This document shows positions 1-8,858 of a stretch of DNA of 64,000 nt, piece after piece; position 1 is the stretch's first letter, and every line of letters begins with the position of its first letter. The stretch spans positions 3,596,001 to 3,660,000 of the forward strand of contig JAWKIO010000005.1 of assembly GCA_041394265.1 (NCBI GenBank). Direction: 5' to 3'. The DNA is from Acidimicrobiales bacterium. GTDB taxonomy: Bacteria; Actinomycetota; Acidimicrobiia; Acidimicrobiales; SZUA-35. The position numbers were made by a program, and so were the translations under genes. Below the pieces are notes generated by a model. That model did no database searches, was not told the origin of the DNA, and was given only the letters and a program-made list of their open reading frames with translations.

Positions 1-54
1 CTTGAGCCAAATCGTCAACTGGAACCACGACACGACTGGGAGCGTCCATACAAC

Positions 55-948
55 ATGATCCGCAACCAACGTGAACGCCAACTCTCGGGCAACCGCCGAC
101 TTCTCGCGATGCTCGCAACGGGCATGTTCTTCACCGGCTGCGGCTCGTCGTCATCATCGGCCGACAATCCCGAGCCCGAAGCAGCAGTAGAACAAGCCAT
201 ATCCGCCGACGCCGATCCGACGACCACAACGGTCCAGGTCAGCGATAGCGAGCCGGCGGCGCACTGGCTGGTCGGGCCTGAGTACCGGGCCGAGTCGATC
301 ACCATCGACGGCGAAGAGGTCCCTGTCGACGTCGTGTTCCAATCGTTCGCCGAGAACTCGGTTTCGATCATCGATCGCGGCAACTGCGCGGGCGGCGGCT
401 CCTTCGACTACCAGCTGGATGACGGTCGACTGACGCAGGTGAGCGGCGGCCTCACCGAGGGCATGGGGTGCGATGCGACCGAGCCTGACCGGCAGGTCGG
501 CGAAGCACTCGACGAGCTGCTGTTCGGCGAACCGCACGTCATGGTCGGAGCGGACTCGGTCGAGCTCGTCGGGAAACATGCCCGTCTGCTCGTCACGACC
601 GATGATCCCGCTGGCAATGTGCCAGTGGTCCCGAACGGTGTCCGCTTCAATGGCGAGTCATCCACGATCGACGGTGTCGACGCTTCCACCGTGTCTCTGA
701 TCAGTCCGGCCTTCTTCATCCTCACTGTCGAACTCGAGACCTGTGTGGTGCACACCCAGGTCGGTGGGCTGCAAACCGTTGAGCCTCGCAACACGATCGT
801 TGGTGTCCCGGTCGAGGAGTGTCCGAACCCCAGCCCGAGCGATACGGCGATGCTCGAGCTGTTGGTGTCGGAACCGGTCATGACGCTCGACGATGAGCTG
901 CTGACCGTGACCGGTCCGAGGGGAAGCATCACGCTTCGACCCAGATGA
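55..948 (+). CDS. META/HslJ-like domain lipoprotein
   Basis: 297-residue exported protein. The N-terminus has basic residues, a hydrophobic stretch and a lipobox (FTGC near residue 29), followed by a Ser-rich linker, so it should be lipid-anchored outside the membrane. Residues about 75-170 carry an NCAGGGSF-type turn and a later T-x-GMGC, which resemble the GCN...T-x-MAC pattern of META/HslJ domains. The rest is not recognised. The ATG is preceded by GGGAG at about 12 nt. It is the first cargo gene visible in the array and is followed closely by a junction repeat. The META assignment is by motif only. Confidence 0.7.
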   Translation: MIRNQRERQLSGNRRLLAMLATGMFFTGCGSSSSSADNPEPEAAVEQAISADADPTTTTVQVSDSEPAAHWLVGPEYRAESITIDGEEVPVDVVFQSFAENSVSIIDRGNCAGGGSFDYQLDDGRLTQVSGGLTEGMGCDATEPDRQVGEALDELLFGEPHVMVGADSVELVGKHARLLVTTDDPAGNVPVVPNGVRFNGESSTIDGVDASTVSLISPAFFILTVELETCVVHTQVGGLQTVEPRNTIVGVPVEECPNPSPSDTAMLELLVSEPVMTLDDELLTVTGPRGSITLRPR

Positions 949-982
949 AGTCCTCGAACAGAGATCACCGATCTGTTCGATG

Positions 983-1044
983 CATCCTCAGACCGGCGGT
1001 ATGGGGCACTATTCGGCGCTCGGAGAGCGAGTGGTATGGGGCAC
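983..1044 (+). repeat. Cassette-junction repeat S1
   Basis: Core CCGGCG at 993-998 is followed by GTATGGGGCAC. A second copy, GGTATGGGGCAC, begins 35 bp after the core. The middle carries a small hairpin (CGCTC/GAGCG). This is one of the clearest examples of the duplicated G-rich block. Confidence 0.85.
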
Positions 1045-1233
1045 CGCACCGTGGGGAGGTTCCACACAAACCAGGCCAGTTCAACGCAACGACCTCGAAG
1101 CCATGAACGCTTTGGCGGCCGAGTCCAACAGGGTGCTGGACATATAGCTGACGGTGTCGGCGGGCCACCACCGCCCTCGTGGGACATGAGCCTGTAGGGC
1201 CGCGGGCTGCGCCAGGGCCGCTATGGAAGCCAC

Positions 1234-1989
1234 CTACGACTCCAATTCGTTGACCTCTTGAAAAAGCTTCCCGGCGCGAGCTGTAGCCGCCTCCCACCAT
1301 GCCCAATGCTCGGGGTGTTCTTCTGCCATCCGAGGGTCGAACCCGAAGTCGGTCTGACGTCGTTCGACAAACTCCCTCGCCGTGGAGCTTGACCCGGCGA
1401 CATTGTTGGTGATCGCAAGCGGGTTCGCACGAGGCCATGCAGCGAGGAGGAGGTCGAACGAGTCCGCACCGGAAACCAAGTGGTAGCTGGACCCGGTTGG
1501 CACGAGGCCCGGTCCTCCGGGAACGAACGTCAGGTAGCCGTGGTCGAGGTAGTAGATCCAGGATTCGAAGATTTCGGAGAGGGAACCGGCCGCATAGCAG
1601 TTGTGCTCGTGGTCAAGGGCGTTCAGCCGGTACACCTCGCCTCGATGCTTTTCGTCGAGTGCGAGTGCGAGGTGTGTGACACCTGGATAGGAGAACACGA
1701 TCGCAGTGGAACGCGGTTCGAAGGGGCCACCCTCGAGTGGGGCGGCATCGCGGATCTGCATCTCCAAAGTGTTGCTTGGCAATGGCCAGTGAAAGTGGTT
1801 GAGGGGATATCCTGCGCAGCCGTTGTGACGCTCAGCCAGAATGATCAGCTCATTGGTGAGGGGTTCGCCGAAGAGGCGTTCGGCGAGCCTGATGCTCTGG
1901 GCTGTTGCCGGTGGGTTCGGCTGGAGGAGCCCAGGGGCCGCTTCTTCGATCTTGGCTTCCAGCTCGTCGATGAGTTCAACAAATGTCAC
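1234..1989 (-). CDS. SMI1/KNR4-like (SUKH) family protein
   Basis: About 251 residues from a GTG start at 1989 (GTG at 2001 is also possible; neither has a good Shine-Dalgarno, and the frame stays open further upstream without similarity). The N-terminal part has the SUKH layout: a helix, an LxLAERHNGCAGYPL-type segment, and an acidic/aromatic middle with an IFESW-like helix. Known SUKH proteins are often immunity proteins in toxin systems, but no toxin gene is adjacent. It is transcribed against the site orientation between S1 and S2. Confidence 0.6.
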   Translation of the reverse strand: MTFVELIDELEAKIEEAAPGLLQPNPPATAQSIRLAERLFGEPLTNELIILAERHNGCAGYPLNHFHWPLPSNTLEMQIRDAAPLEGGPFEPRSTAIVFSYPGVTHLALALDEKHRGEVYRLNALDHEHNCYAAGSLSEIFESWIYYLDHGYLTFVPGGPGLVPTGSSYHLVSGADSFDLLLAAWPRANPLAITNNVAGSSSTAREFVERRQTDFGFDPRMAEEHPEHWAWWEAATARAGKLFQEVNELES

Positions 1990-2057
1990 TGCGGCAGGCA
2001 CTTCATCAATGTAGGACTCACATTGGGAAGTGATTCCCCGCTCGACTCGAGCGCTTC

Positions 2058-2118
2058 GCCGCGGGCGACTGACTAGAGGGGGACCGATGGACCTCGCGTT
2101 GCGTGAGTACGGGGACAG
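2058..2118 (+). repeat. Cassette-junction repeat S2 (degenerate core)
   Basis: AGAGGGGGACC and, about 35 bp on, GTGAGTACGGGGACAGG keep the two G-rich blocks and their spacing. The CCGGCG core is eroded to a GC-rich relic. It separates the SUKH and SRPBCC genes. Confidence 0.6.
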
Positions 2119-2179
2119 GTCCTTTCGCACCCAGCTTTGAGGACTGCCCTGGCTTGGTAGGTGGCGCGGTCCCGCCGGG

Positions 2180-2650
2180 TCAGATCGTCAGCGCAGCGAG
2201 GTTGTCCAGGCTCTCGGTGAGCTTGTCGACCCCGAACGGCGGGAACTGGAAGCGCTCACGTGCCTCGTTCGTTGCGTTCGACCAGTCATAGGTGAGGGTG
2301 ACCTCGGTCTGGCCGTCGACCTCTGCAAGGTCGTAGCGCCAGGTCCAGCGGCCGGACTCGCGTTGGCCGTCGTCGACGTAGAAGCCGGGCTCCCACTCGA
2401 TCACGGTAGGCGGCTCGAAGGCGACCACCCGATTGGCGATCTCATAGTCGCCGTCGGGGTGCTGCGGATGGAACATCGCCATGTCGAACACCTCACCCTC
2501 GGCGGTGATCGTGACGCCCTCGCGACGTGGGCCCCGAACCCATCCGGTCCCGTCGATCGCAGCGTGGTTGGCTGGATCGGCCAGCAAGGCGAACACGGTG
2601 CAGGGCGGCGCGTCGATGCGGCGCTGGGCGGTCAGGTTCTCGTCAGTCAC
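2180..2650 (-). CDS. SRPBCC (START/polyketide cyclase-like) protein
   Basis: 156 residues, the normal length for a single SRPBCC domain. It starts with a beta-strand segment (LTAQRRIDAPP), then the helix-grip region with WVRGPRREG, a VIEWEPGF strand and a C-terminal helix ending LTESLDNLAAL. Such proteins bind small hydrophobic ligands in a deep cavity; the ligand cannot be inferred. Single-gene unit between S2 and S3, read on the minus strand. Confidence 0.75.
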   Translation of the reverse strand: MTDENLTAQRRIDAPPCTVFALLADPANHAAIDGTGWVRGPRREGVTITAEGEVFDMAMFHPQHPDGDYEIANRVVAFEPPTVIEWEPGFYVDDGQRESGRWTWRYDLAEVDGQTEVTLTYDWSNATNEARERFQFPPFGVDKLTESLDNLAALTI

Positions 2651-2737
2651 GATTGCTCCAATGCTCTTCGATCACCAGTAGGGACGTCGCCGAGTTCAGA
2701 AAATCATCGATCACAGCACCAACGTGGACGAATGTAT

Positions 2738-2800
2738 GATTCCGAGAGCCGGCGGTCGGGGATGGTTCTGCGGCGCTGTGACCTGGGGCGTTTTGGGGAA
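2738..2800 (+). repeat. Cassette-junction repeat S3
   Basis: Core CCGGCG at 2749-2754 with GTCGGGGATG after it. The downstream block is decayed to GTTTTGGGGAAG but keeps the 35 bp spacing. The roughly 390 bp that follow, up to the next gene, hold no gene I can support. Confidence 0.75.
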
Positions 2801-3187
2801 GCACCGATTGGTGGTGCGGATTGAGTTGCTTGCAGTCACGCTCTGGGGCAGAACTCGAGTGATGCCAGTTCCAGATTCATCGACCGACCAAGGTCCACGA
2901 TGACTCTGCTCCGAGAAAGTGAGAGGGTTCCATGTGGCCGATCGTGGCCGATAGACGTGGACCTCTGCTTACCTCTGCCGAGATCCCGACGTGAAGGATG
3001 CTGCGGATGGGAACCAAAGTGACCCACTGAGCCTTCCTGCTCCTTCGATCACCCAGGTCGGATCATGGAGCCCGAACCGTGCGATTCCGTATGCGGATGC
3101 GGCAAGTATGGCGAAGACTGCGTTCTGGGTGATCGTCATCGGCGACCGCAGCGTCGACGCTTGCCGGATCTCGAAGGAGTGAAGAAA

Positions 3188-4399
3188 TTGAAATCTTGCC
3201 CGACCTTCGTCCGGCCCATGCCGGTGACTGGTTTTGACAGCCTTGCGCCTTTCGACCCCGAGCAACAGCGAGGAGCTTCGATCGCCCTGAACTGCCCGAA
3301 CGCAAACCCAAACCAAGTTCGACTAGTCAAGTCCTGGTTTGATCGACACCTCCCGCCGAGCGGTGTCACAGCGCGAATCCTCGACGAGCGTAAGACGATC
3401 AAAGACCGAGACCTCGTCGTGGGCGCTCTCGATGCGTTGGACGGGAAACCATTGAAACGAAAGAACGCGCTCGGGGCTGTCGAATTCAGATGGGGCGGAC
3501 AAGAAAAGGGGCCGAACTACGGGCTGATGGGCGTCAGATACGTCAACGGCCGACTCCAGGTTGATGGCTTCTGCAACGGCTGGGACGCCAACGTTTACAG
3601 TGAACTCGTTGCCTCGTTCCGAGATATCGGCCTCGGAATCGACGACATGGACCACGGATTGCCAGGAGGTTGGGCGCGCATCGACTATGCCGCGGGCTTC
3701 GATTGGCAACGCGAGATCTCCCGCGTGCACCAGGTATCTCCATTCCTTCCGGCCTACTCCGAAGAGATCTGGCTCGATTCGATCTTCGCTGACGAACTCT
3801 GCGACTCCGACGCCGACATCCACCACGACGAGAGGTTGATCCGGGTGACCGGGGACCGCGCGTCGGTTCGGCGAGCGCTCTTCTGCATCAACGGGCTGCT
3901 CGCCCAGACTGACCAGTTCTCCCACGTCAGCCGCACGTCGGCTGGTGACCACCACCTTGGTCCGTGGTACGAAGGCCCAGCCGTAGGGCTCCGCTTTCCC
4001 GGAGTGACACTCCGCGAAGCGTTTGCCGCCCGGGACAACGGGGCGCCCCGTACCCAGCGGAGCGTCACCGTCGCTGCCACGTTCTCGGCCGAATGTTTCC
4101 GGGACGGCACCACCACACCAGACGACCCGGCCTTCATTGCCGAAACCGAACGTTTCCTGTCACTGGCGATGCTCTCGTTGCGGCGCTGCCTGGCCGCCAC
4201 CTGGCCGGTTGAAGTCGACCCCGAAAGCGACTTCGTGACGCTCGACTGCCAGCTCACTCACACACAGGTGACGGTCACGCTCACCGGCGAACTCAACGAC
4301 GCTCAAACCGCAATCCTCGAGAAGTTCGCCGAAATGTCTCTCCTTCCTGACGGTCCGCCCTACTGGACCCACCCAACCGGGATACGTCGCCTCGAGTGA
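3188..4399 (+). CDS. Hypothetical protein, 403 aa
   Basis: Cytosolic protein of unknown function. I chose a TTG start at 3188 because AAGGAG lies 8 nt upstream; GTG at 3179 and ATG at 3218 are alternatives. There is no signal peptide or membrane segment. The middle contains a WGGQEKGPNYGLMGVRYVNG segment and an aromatic stretch around GFDWQREISRV. The composition is ordinary for this genome, so it looks like a real intact gene. It is the only gene between S3 and S4. Confidence 0.7.
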   Translation: MKSCPTFVRPMPVTGFDSLAPFDPEQQRGASIALNCPNANPNQVRLVKSWFDRHLPPSGVTARILDERKTIKDRDLVVGALDALDGKPLKRKNALGAVEFRWGGQEKGPNYGLMGVRYVNGRLQVDGFCNGWDANVYSELVASFRDIGLGIDDMDHGLPGGWARIDYAAGFDWQREISRVHQVSPFLPAYSEEIWLDSIFADELCDSDADIHHDERLIRVTGDRASVRRALFCINGLLAQTDQFSHVSRTSAGDHHLGPWYEGPAVGLRFPGVTLREAFAARDNGAPRTQRSVTVAATFSAECFRDGTTTPDDPAFIAETERFLSLAMLSLRRCLAATWPVEVDPESDFVTLDCQLTHTQVTVTLTGELNDAQTAILEKFAEMSLLPDGPPYWTHPTGIRRLE

Positions 4400-4590
4400 C
4401 TCGAAGCGCCGACGCCGAACGTGCGGTGACCCGTCCTTGGTCATCGACGTGATCGGTCCTGCGCATCTCCTGCAAGGACGAGCACCCCACCAGAAGCGTT
4501 GCACCCGATCCACGAAAATTGGGCACCACTAGCGCCACCACCGAATTGGTCAGCTACTCGGCACCCATCAAGTTCGAGCCGTCGATGATT

Positions 4591-4652
4591 GACCTTGAGC
4601 CGGCGATCGGGGATGCTCGTCGGTGATCGGAGCGTGATTGGTATGAGACACC
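4591..4652 (+). repeat. Cassette-junction repeat S4
   Basis: Core CCGGCG at 4600-4605, then ATCGGGGATG. The downstream block is GATTGGTATGAGACACC at the usual 35 bp. Confidence 0.85.
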
Positions 4653-4738
4653 TGGATGGGGCCGGTTGCTCAAGCTTGGCGAGCTGATGCACCTCTTGCT
4701 TGGCGAACCCAACGACGGGGACCGCTTGTTGGGGTCGA

Positions 4739-5257
4739 TCAGAACTGGATGCAGTCCTCGTCGGGTCGGCAGTACCGCGTCGGCCGCAATGATGGATCCA
4801 CATTGCTGAGTGGCGTCTCTGACACCGCGGGACCGACAATCTCGATGGTCGTCTCTCGAACACGGTTGGTGACGTCACCGTCGTTGACACAGGTGAGTCG
4901 AAGGTCGTACTCGCCCGGTTCGACGTCAACCGGGATACGCATCACCAGATCACGCGTGTCGCCGGTGTCTTCGACGGGATCGAATGGCCGTCCGAACTGG
5001 TAGCTGAAGTCACGGCTATTGACGTGCAAGCTCGGGGTCGGGCACCACGTCGCCCGGACCCGAATATCGGCCCCCGGTGCGACACTCGACTCGCCGACGA
5101 TCCACGCCTGATTGTCCACATCCGCCTCATGGGCAGCCAGCTCGGTCTGGCCGATCTCCACCAGTACCTCTGCGGACTGTCCCGAGGTTTGACAACTGAC
5201 GGTGCCCAGCGCTCCGGCGATCACCGCCATCCAGTTTCCGATCGGGGCTCTGAGCAT
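4739..5257 (-). CDS. Lipoprotein of an array-specific family (member 1)
   Basis: 172 residues. Signal peptide with lipobox VSC near residue 22. The mature part shares VLVEIGQTE, N-x-AWIVG, a G-x-D-x-RVRAT-x-CPTP motif, DLVMRIP and V-x-PGEYDL with the lipoproteins at 8016-8633 and 26166-28129. The three therefore form a local family diverged from one ancestor. Conserved Cys pairs in the second half suggest disulfides. Function unknown. Sole gene between S4 and S5, minus strand. Confidence 0.8.
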   Translation of the reverse strand: MLRAPIGNWMAVIAGALGTVSCQTSGQSAEVLVEIGQTELAAHEADVDNQAWIVGESSVAPGADIRVRATWCPTPSLHVNSRDFSYQFGRPFDPVEDTGDTRDLVMRIPVDVEPGEYDLRLTCVNDGDVTNRVRETTIEIVGPAVSETPLSNVDPSLRPTRYCRPDEDCIQF

Positions 5258-5463
5258 CGATCCCAGTATTCACTCGTTTGAGGCCGATGGCGGCGATCGG
5301 GCGCCTTCGTTGCCGCTCGTCTGCCTCGTACAGCGGCGTGTCGCCCTTCCGATTCACATCGGCGTCATATCCCGAGTAGGGAAGTCGAGATGTCAGTTCG
5401 GACCACCGGAGCGACACCAGCCCGGCGATATCGGTGGCATCATCCCACCACCAGGCCTCGACG

Positions 5464-5527
5464 GGCGTCCCCGGACCGGCGTTTGGGGGCGAGTTCTTGG
5501 CTGAGATCGGCCGGAAATATGGGACAC
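5464..5527 (+). repeat. Cassette-junction repeat S5
   Basis: GCGTCCCCGGACCGGCG (core 5476-5481) is followed by TTTGGGGGCG and, at the same phase as other sites, a diverged AAATATGGGACACC block. The left CGTCCCC arm is the inverted partner of the right GGGGACR block type. Confidence 0.85.
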
Positions 5528-5560
5528 CCCACCGCTCGCGTATGTGCCGTGATGCGTGGA

Positions 5561-6190
5561 TCAGTCCGGATTTCCGTCGTCGCCTTTGGGAGCGTCCAAC
5601 ATCGTGTCGACGAGCGGCGATCCTGGTAGCGATGGCTCACCTCGGTTGTTGAACGCAACAGGGACGACATCCGGCATCTGGAGTGCACTCCAGGCGTCGA
5701 GAGCGTCCTCCGTGCTGAGCAACCCGATCTGGATCAGCGTTGCCGTCAAGACTCTTCCACCTGTGCACACGACGATGTCTCCTGCCGGCTCGGTGGCAGC
5801 AAGCTCCTCGACTTCGGTGAGGAACCGGTCGACTGTCGTCTCCGCACTCTCCCAGCCAACTGCAGGAGCCTGACCAGGCACTTCGAGAAATCGGCGAACA
5901 ACGTGCTCGAACTCCGAGTCAGGGACCCAGCCCCCGCTTGTGCTCTCTCGGAGGCCAGCACTGACGCCTAGCCCGATCGCAAGTTGATCGGCGAGTGGCC
6001 GGACTGACTCAACCATCTTTGGCTCATCACCAGCCGCAACAACAGCGGTCCCTGAGAAGAGCGACGATCGAGCGAGTCGACCAGCGTCCTTCGCTCCTCG
6101 TGGTGTCAGTCCCCAGGTTGACGGGTCTCGTGTCGCGTCGACCGCAGACTGGCAGTGTCGGATGAGGAAGAGGCGCCGGTCCTTGATCAC
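5561..6190 (-). CDS. Histidine phosphatase family protein
   Basis: 209 residues. LIRHCQS at residues 9-15 is the phosphate-binding RHG-type motif with Cys in place of Gly. GLTPRGAKDAGRLA follows as in phosphoglycerate-mutase-like phosphatases, and a VVCTGGRVL segment sits where a second catalytic His (usually GHG) is expected, so the second His looks replaced. It may be a pseudo-enzyme or have altered chemistry. An IS1380 element sits 10 bp upstream of the start and has removed or replaced its native promoter. Confidence 0.8.
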   Translation of the reverse strand: MIKDRRLFLIRHCQSAVDATRDPSTWGLTPRGAKDAGRLARSSLFSGTAVVAAGDEPKMVESVRPLADQLAIGLGVSAGLRESTSGGWVPDSEFEHVVRRFLEVPGQAPAVGWESAETTVDRFLTEVEELAATEPAGDIVVCTGGRVLTATLIQIGLLSTEDALDAWSALQMPDVVPVAFNNRGEPSLPGSPLVDTMLDAPKGDDGNPD

Positions 6191-6199
6191 CAGGCGAGA

Positions 6200-7728
6200 C
6201 TAGCCCGGATCTTGCATAGCGATCGGTGAGCGGGTTCGCGAAAAGCCCTCCGACCTGGAACGATGAGTGTTGCGAAGCAAACATCGGATTCCAGGAAACG
6301 GAGGGCTCTCATGAGCCAAGGTAGCAGCCTTGTTCGACCACGCAAGGTGACCGGTGACGGGACGGGACTGGCCACCCACGCCGGTCTGGAATGGTTGGCC
6401 GAGACCGCCGATCTGACCGGGATGACCGCCGGGTTCTCCGAGGCGATGCGTGGCCTCGGGGGTCGTCGTCATGACCCGGGCCGGACTCTGACACAGGTGG
6501 TGTTGGCGTTGGCCGACGGAGCGACCTGTCTCGCTGATCTGGCGGTGTTACGGAACCAGCCGGCCATGTTCGGCCCGGTCGCGTCGGACCCGACCGTGTG
6601 GCGAACCTTCGATCGGGTCGGTCCGGCCGAGTTCCGCCGTCTCGACATCGCCCGTCGTGACGCCCGGGCTCGGGCATGGGCCGCCGGAGCGGGACCCGCC
6701 GGTGACGTGATCATCGATATCGACGGGACCCTGATCACCACCAAGACCGACAAGCAAGACGCAGCACCCAACTACAAACGAACCTACGGGCATCACCCGT
6801 TGCTGGCGATGATCGCCGAGACCGGCGAAATGCTGTGCGGGATCATGCGGCCCGGCAACGCGGGCGCGAACAACGCAGCCGACCACATCACCGTCCTGGA
6901 CGCCGCGGTCGCTCAACTCCCCGACGCCTGGGCGGCCGGGCATGGCCTCGGCGATGATCCAACCCTCATCCAGCATCGGTTGGTGATCCGTGCCGATGCT
7001 GGCGGGGCGAACCATTGGCTCACCGAAGAAGCACGGCTACGTAACGCCGAGTTCTCCATCGGCTACTCGATCGATCAACGCGTACGCGACGCCATCATGT
7101 TGTGCCAAGACGACGCCTGGGTCCCGGCGATCAACACCGATGGCCGACCCCGGGCCGGGGCCGAGGTGATCGAACTCACCGGCCTGGTGAACCTCGATGC
7201 CTGGCCGGAACGGACACGGTTGATCGTTCGTCGTGAACGCCCCCATCCGGGCGCACAGCTCACCTTGTTCGACACGATCGAGGGCCGCCGCCATACCGCG
7301 TTCATCACCGACACCGCAGGCGGCGACATTGCCGGACTCGAGCTACGGCAACGGCAGCGTGCCCGGGCCGAGAACGTGATCCGCGATACCAAAGCCTGCG
7401 GACTGGCGAACCTGCCGTTCGACTGCATCGTCAGCAACGATCTGTGGATGCAGTTGTGTTTCGCCGCGAACGATCTGTTGTGTTGGGCACGGCGGATCGG
7501 CTGCGCCGGGACCGCCATGGCGAAGGCGGCACCGAAAACGGTACGGCACCGGTTCCTCACCGTCGCTGGCCGGGTCACCCCGACCGGGCGTGTTCTTCAT
7601 CTCGATCAGCACTGGCCATGGACCACCCAACTCTTGGCCGCCATCGGGCGGATCCGCACCGCCTTCGCATCACTCACCGTGACCACACGGATCTCAACAC
7701 CAACAGCCGTATGAAAGATCCGGGCTAG
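6200..7728 (+). mobile_element. IS1380-family insertion sequence
   Basis: Terminal inverted repeats CTAGCCCGGATCTTGCATA at the left end and TATGAAAGATCCGGGCTAG at the right end bracket one transposase. A short GAC lies at both flanks; a longer target duplication is not clear. It lies between the histidine phosphatase gene and S6. Confidence 0.9.
6311..7714 (+). CDS. IS1380-family transposase
   Basis: 467 residues from the ATG at 6311, which has CGGAGGG about 6 nt upstream (an in-frame ATG at 6263 is less well placed). DDE-type transposase: an IDIDGTLITTKTDKQ segment carries the first acidic residues, HRLVIRADAGG the second, and ENVIRDTKACGLANLPF with a catalytic Glu/Asp follows near the C-terminus. 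This is the usual IS1380 layout. The frame is intact end to end, so the element could still be active. Confidence 0.9.
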   Translation: MSQGSSLVRPRKVTGDGTGLATHAGLEWLAETADLTGMTAGFSEAMRGLGGRRHDPGRTLTQVVLALADGATCLADLAVLRNQPAMFGPVASDPTVWRTFDRVGPAEFRRLDIARRDARARAWAAGAGPAGDVIIDIDGTLITTKTDKQDAAPNYKRTYGHHPLLAMIAETGEMLCGIMRPGNAGANNAADHITVLDAAVAQLPDAWAAGHGLGDDPTLIQHRLVIRADAGGANHWLTEEARLRNAEFSIGYSIDQRVRDAIMLCQDDAWVPAINTDGRPRAGAEVIELTGLVNLDAWPERTRLIVRRERPHPGAQLTLFDTIEGRRHTAFITDTAGGDIAGLELRQRQRARAENVIRDTKACGLANLPFDCIVSNDLWMQLCFAANDLLCWARRIGCAGTAMAKAAPKTVRHRFLTVAGRVTPTGRVLHLDQHWPWTTQLLAAIGRIRTAFASLTVTTRISTPTAV

Positions 7729-7772
7729 ACGCTGACAAACCGGCAATCTGCACCCATCCACCCGTCCGAGAA

Positions 7773-7838
7773 TGTGCGTCATCCTCCCGGCGATAGGGGA
7801 CGTTGTTTGCTGCTCGAGCAGTGAGTGGTAGGGGGGCA
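7773..7838 (+). repeat. Cassette-junction repeat S6
   Basis: GTGCGTCATCCTCCCGGCG (core 7787-7792), then ATAGGGGACG. GAGTGGTAGGGGGGC begins 35 bp downstream and a CTGCTCGAGCAG palindrome lies in the spacer. The left arm matches S15 and S17. From the core rightwards it matches S20. Confidence 0.9.
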
Positions 7839-8015
7839 GTTGCGGGTTGCTGGTGCCGTACAGGCCAGGCTCGGGGAGCCTGGGAACGACAGTCGGTCGA
7901 TCGACTCCTCGTACGATTGGCGACCGGGGTCACGGTCGGCGAGCAAAACAGCCGGTGGGTATTCGACACGCTCCGGAGTCGTGCGTTCGGTGTCGCCGAG
8001 CGATTCAGCTCGTCG

Positions 8016-8633
8016 TCAGATCGGGAAGTCGGGCGGGAAGGGCTGAAGCTGTTGACAGCGATCGAAGGTGGGCAGGCAGTAATAGGTTGGCTGCACCAGC
8101 GGATCCACATCGCCAATAGCGGTCGCCGATACCGGTGCACCGGTCACCTCGAAGACGGTACGCCGGACCCGGTCCGACACGTCGTAGTCGTTGTAACAGA
8201 CCACCATGAGGTCATAGTCGCCGGCGGGAAACTCGGCCGGGATCCTCATGACCAAGTCACGGGCATCCTCAACATCATCGGCGGGATCGAAATACTTCCA
8301 CGCGCTGATATTGACATCGTCCACATTTCGGATGTCGACCATGGGAGTTGGGCACCGGGTGGCCCGAACCCGAAGATCACTCCCCGGCCCCAACACGGCG
8401 CCACCAACAATCCACGCCTCGTTGTCAACCGAGGTGGTGTATGCGTCGCGCTCAGTCTGGCCGATCTCAACCAACACCTCCGTTGTCGTAGTGGTCGTTG
8501 CCGGCTCAGCGGTATCCGAGCCTGTACAGCTGCTGGTCGACACGACGGCGATCATCGAGAGGGAGGCCGTGGCCACTCGCCTGATGGCTGTGAGGGTCGG
8601 GTGCCCATGCTCGTTGTTGGCGTGTGTCCTCAT
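8016..8633 (-). CDS. Lipoprotein of the array-specific family (member 2)
   Basis: 205 residues. The leader has a hydrophobic stretch and lipobox SSC near residue 36, then a Thr-rich linker and the family motifs VLVEIGQTE, DNEAWIVG, RVRATRCPTP, DLVMRIP and AGDYDLMVVCYND. It ends in a Cys/Pro-rich tail. It is the intact twin of the broken copy at 26166-28129. The two units are nearly identical from core to core, which identifies the mobile unit. About 170 bp between S6 and the stop codon hold no gene. Confidence 0.85.
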   Translation of the reverse strand: MRTHANNEHGHPTLTAIRRVATASLSMIAVVSTSSCTGSDTAEPATTTTTTEVLVEIGQTERDAYTTSVDNEAWIVGGAVLGPGSDLRVRATRCPTPMVDIRNVDDVNISAWKYFDPADDVEDARDLVMRIPAEFPAGDYDLMVVCYNDYDVSDRVRRTVFEVTGAPVSATAIGDVDPLVQPTYYCLPTFDRCQQLQPFPPDFPI

Positions 8634-8696
8634 GCTCCGGAAACGCTACGAGGTCCAGCCGAGTTCGCCGCCCCAGCGTGATGCCAAGCCCGATGC

Positions 8697-8760
8697 GCGC
8701 GACCTCAAACCGGCGATCGGGGATGATCCCGGTGTGTTCCTCGGCGATTGGTAGGGGACG
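8697..8760 (+). repeat. Cassette-junction repeat S7
   Basis: GCGCGACCTCAAACCGGCG (core 8710-8715), ATCGGGGATG, then ATTGGTAGGGGACG at 35 bp. The left arm is identical to S21 apart from one base; right of the core the two sites differ completely. Confidence 0.9.
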
Positions 8761-8858
8761 CGTTCATGGCGCAGGTGTCGGATTAGCGGGTGGGGCCGGA
8801 TCCCCATGGAGCTGGTGTTCGCTCGCTGGTTGGTTGGGTGCGGTTACGATCGCCGATC

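Noticed and set aside
5405..5440. Another junction core (CCCGGCGATATCGG) left of S5
   Set aside because: It lacks the second block at 35 bp and any left arm; S5 lies only 60 bp away.
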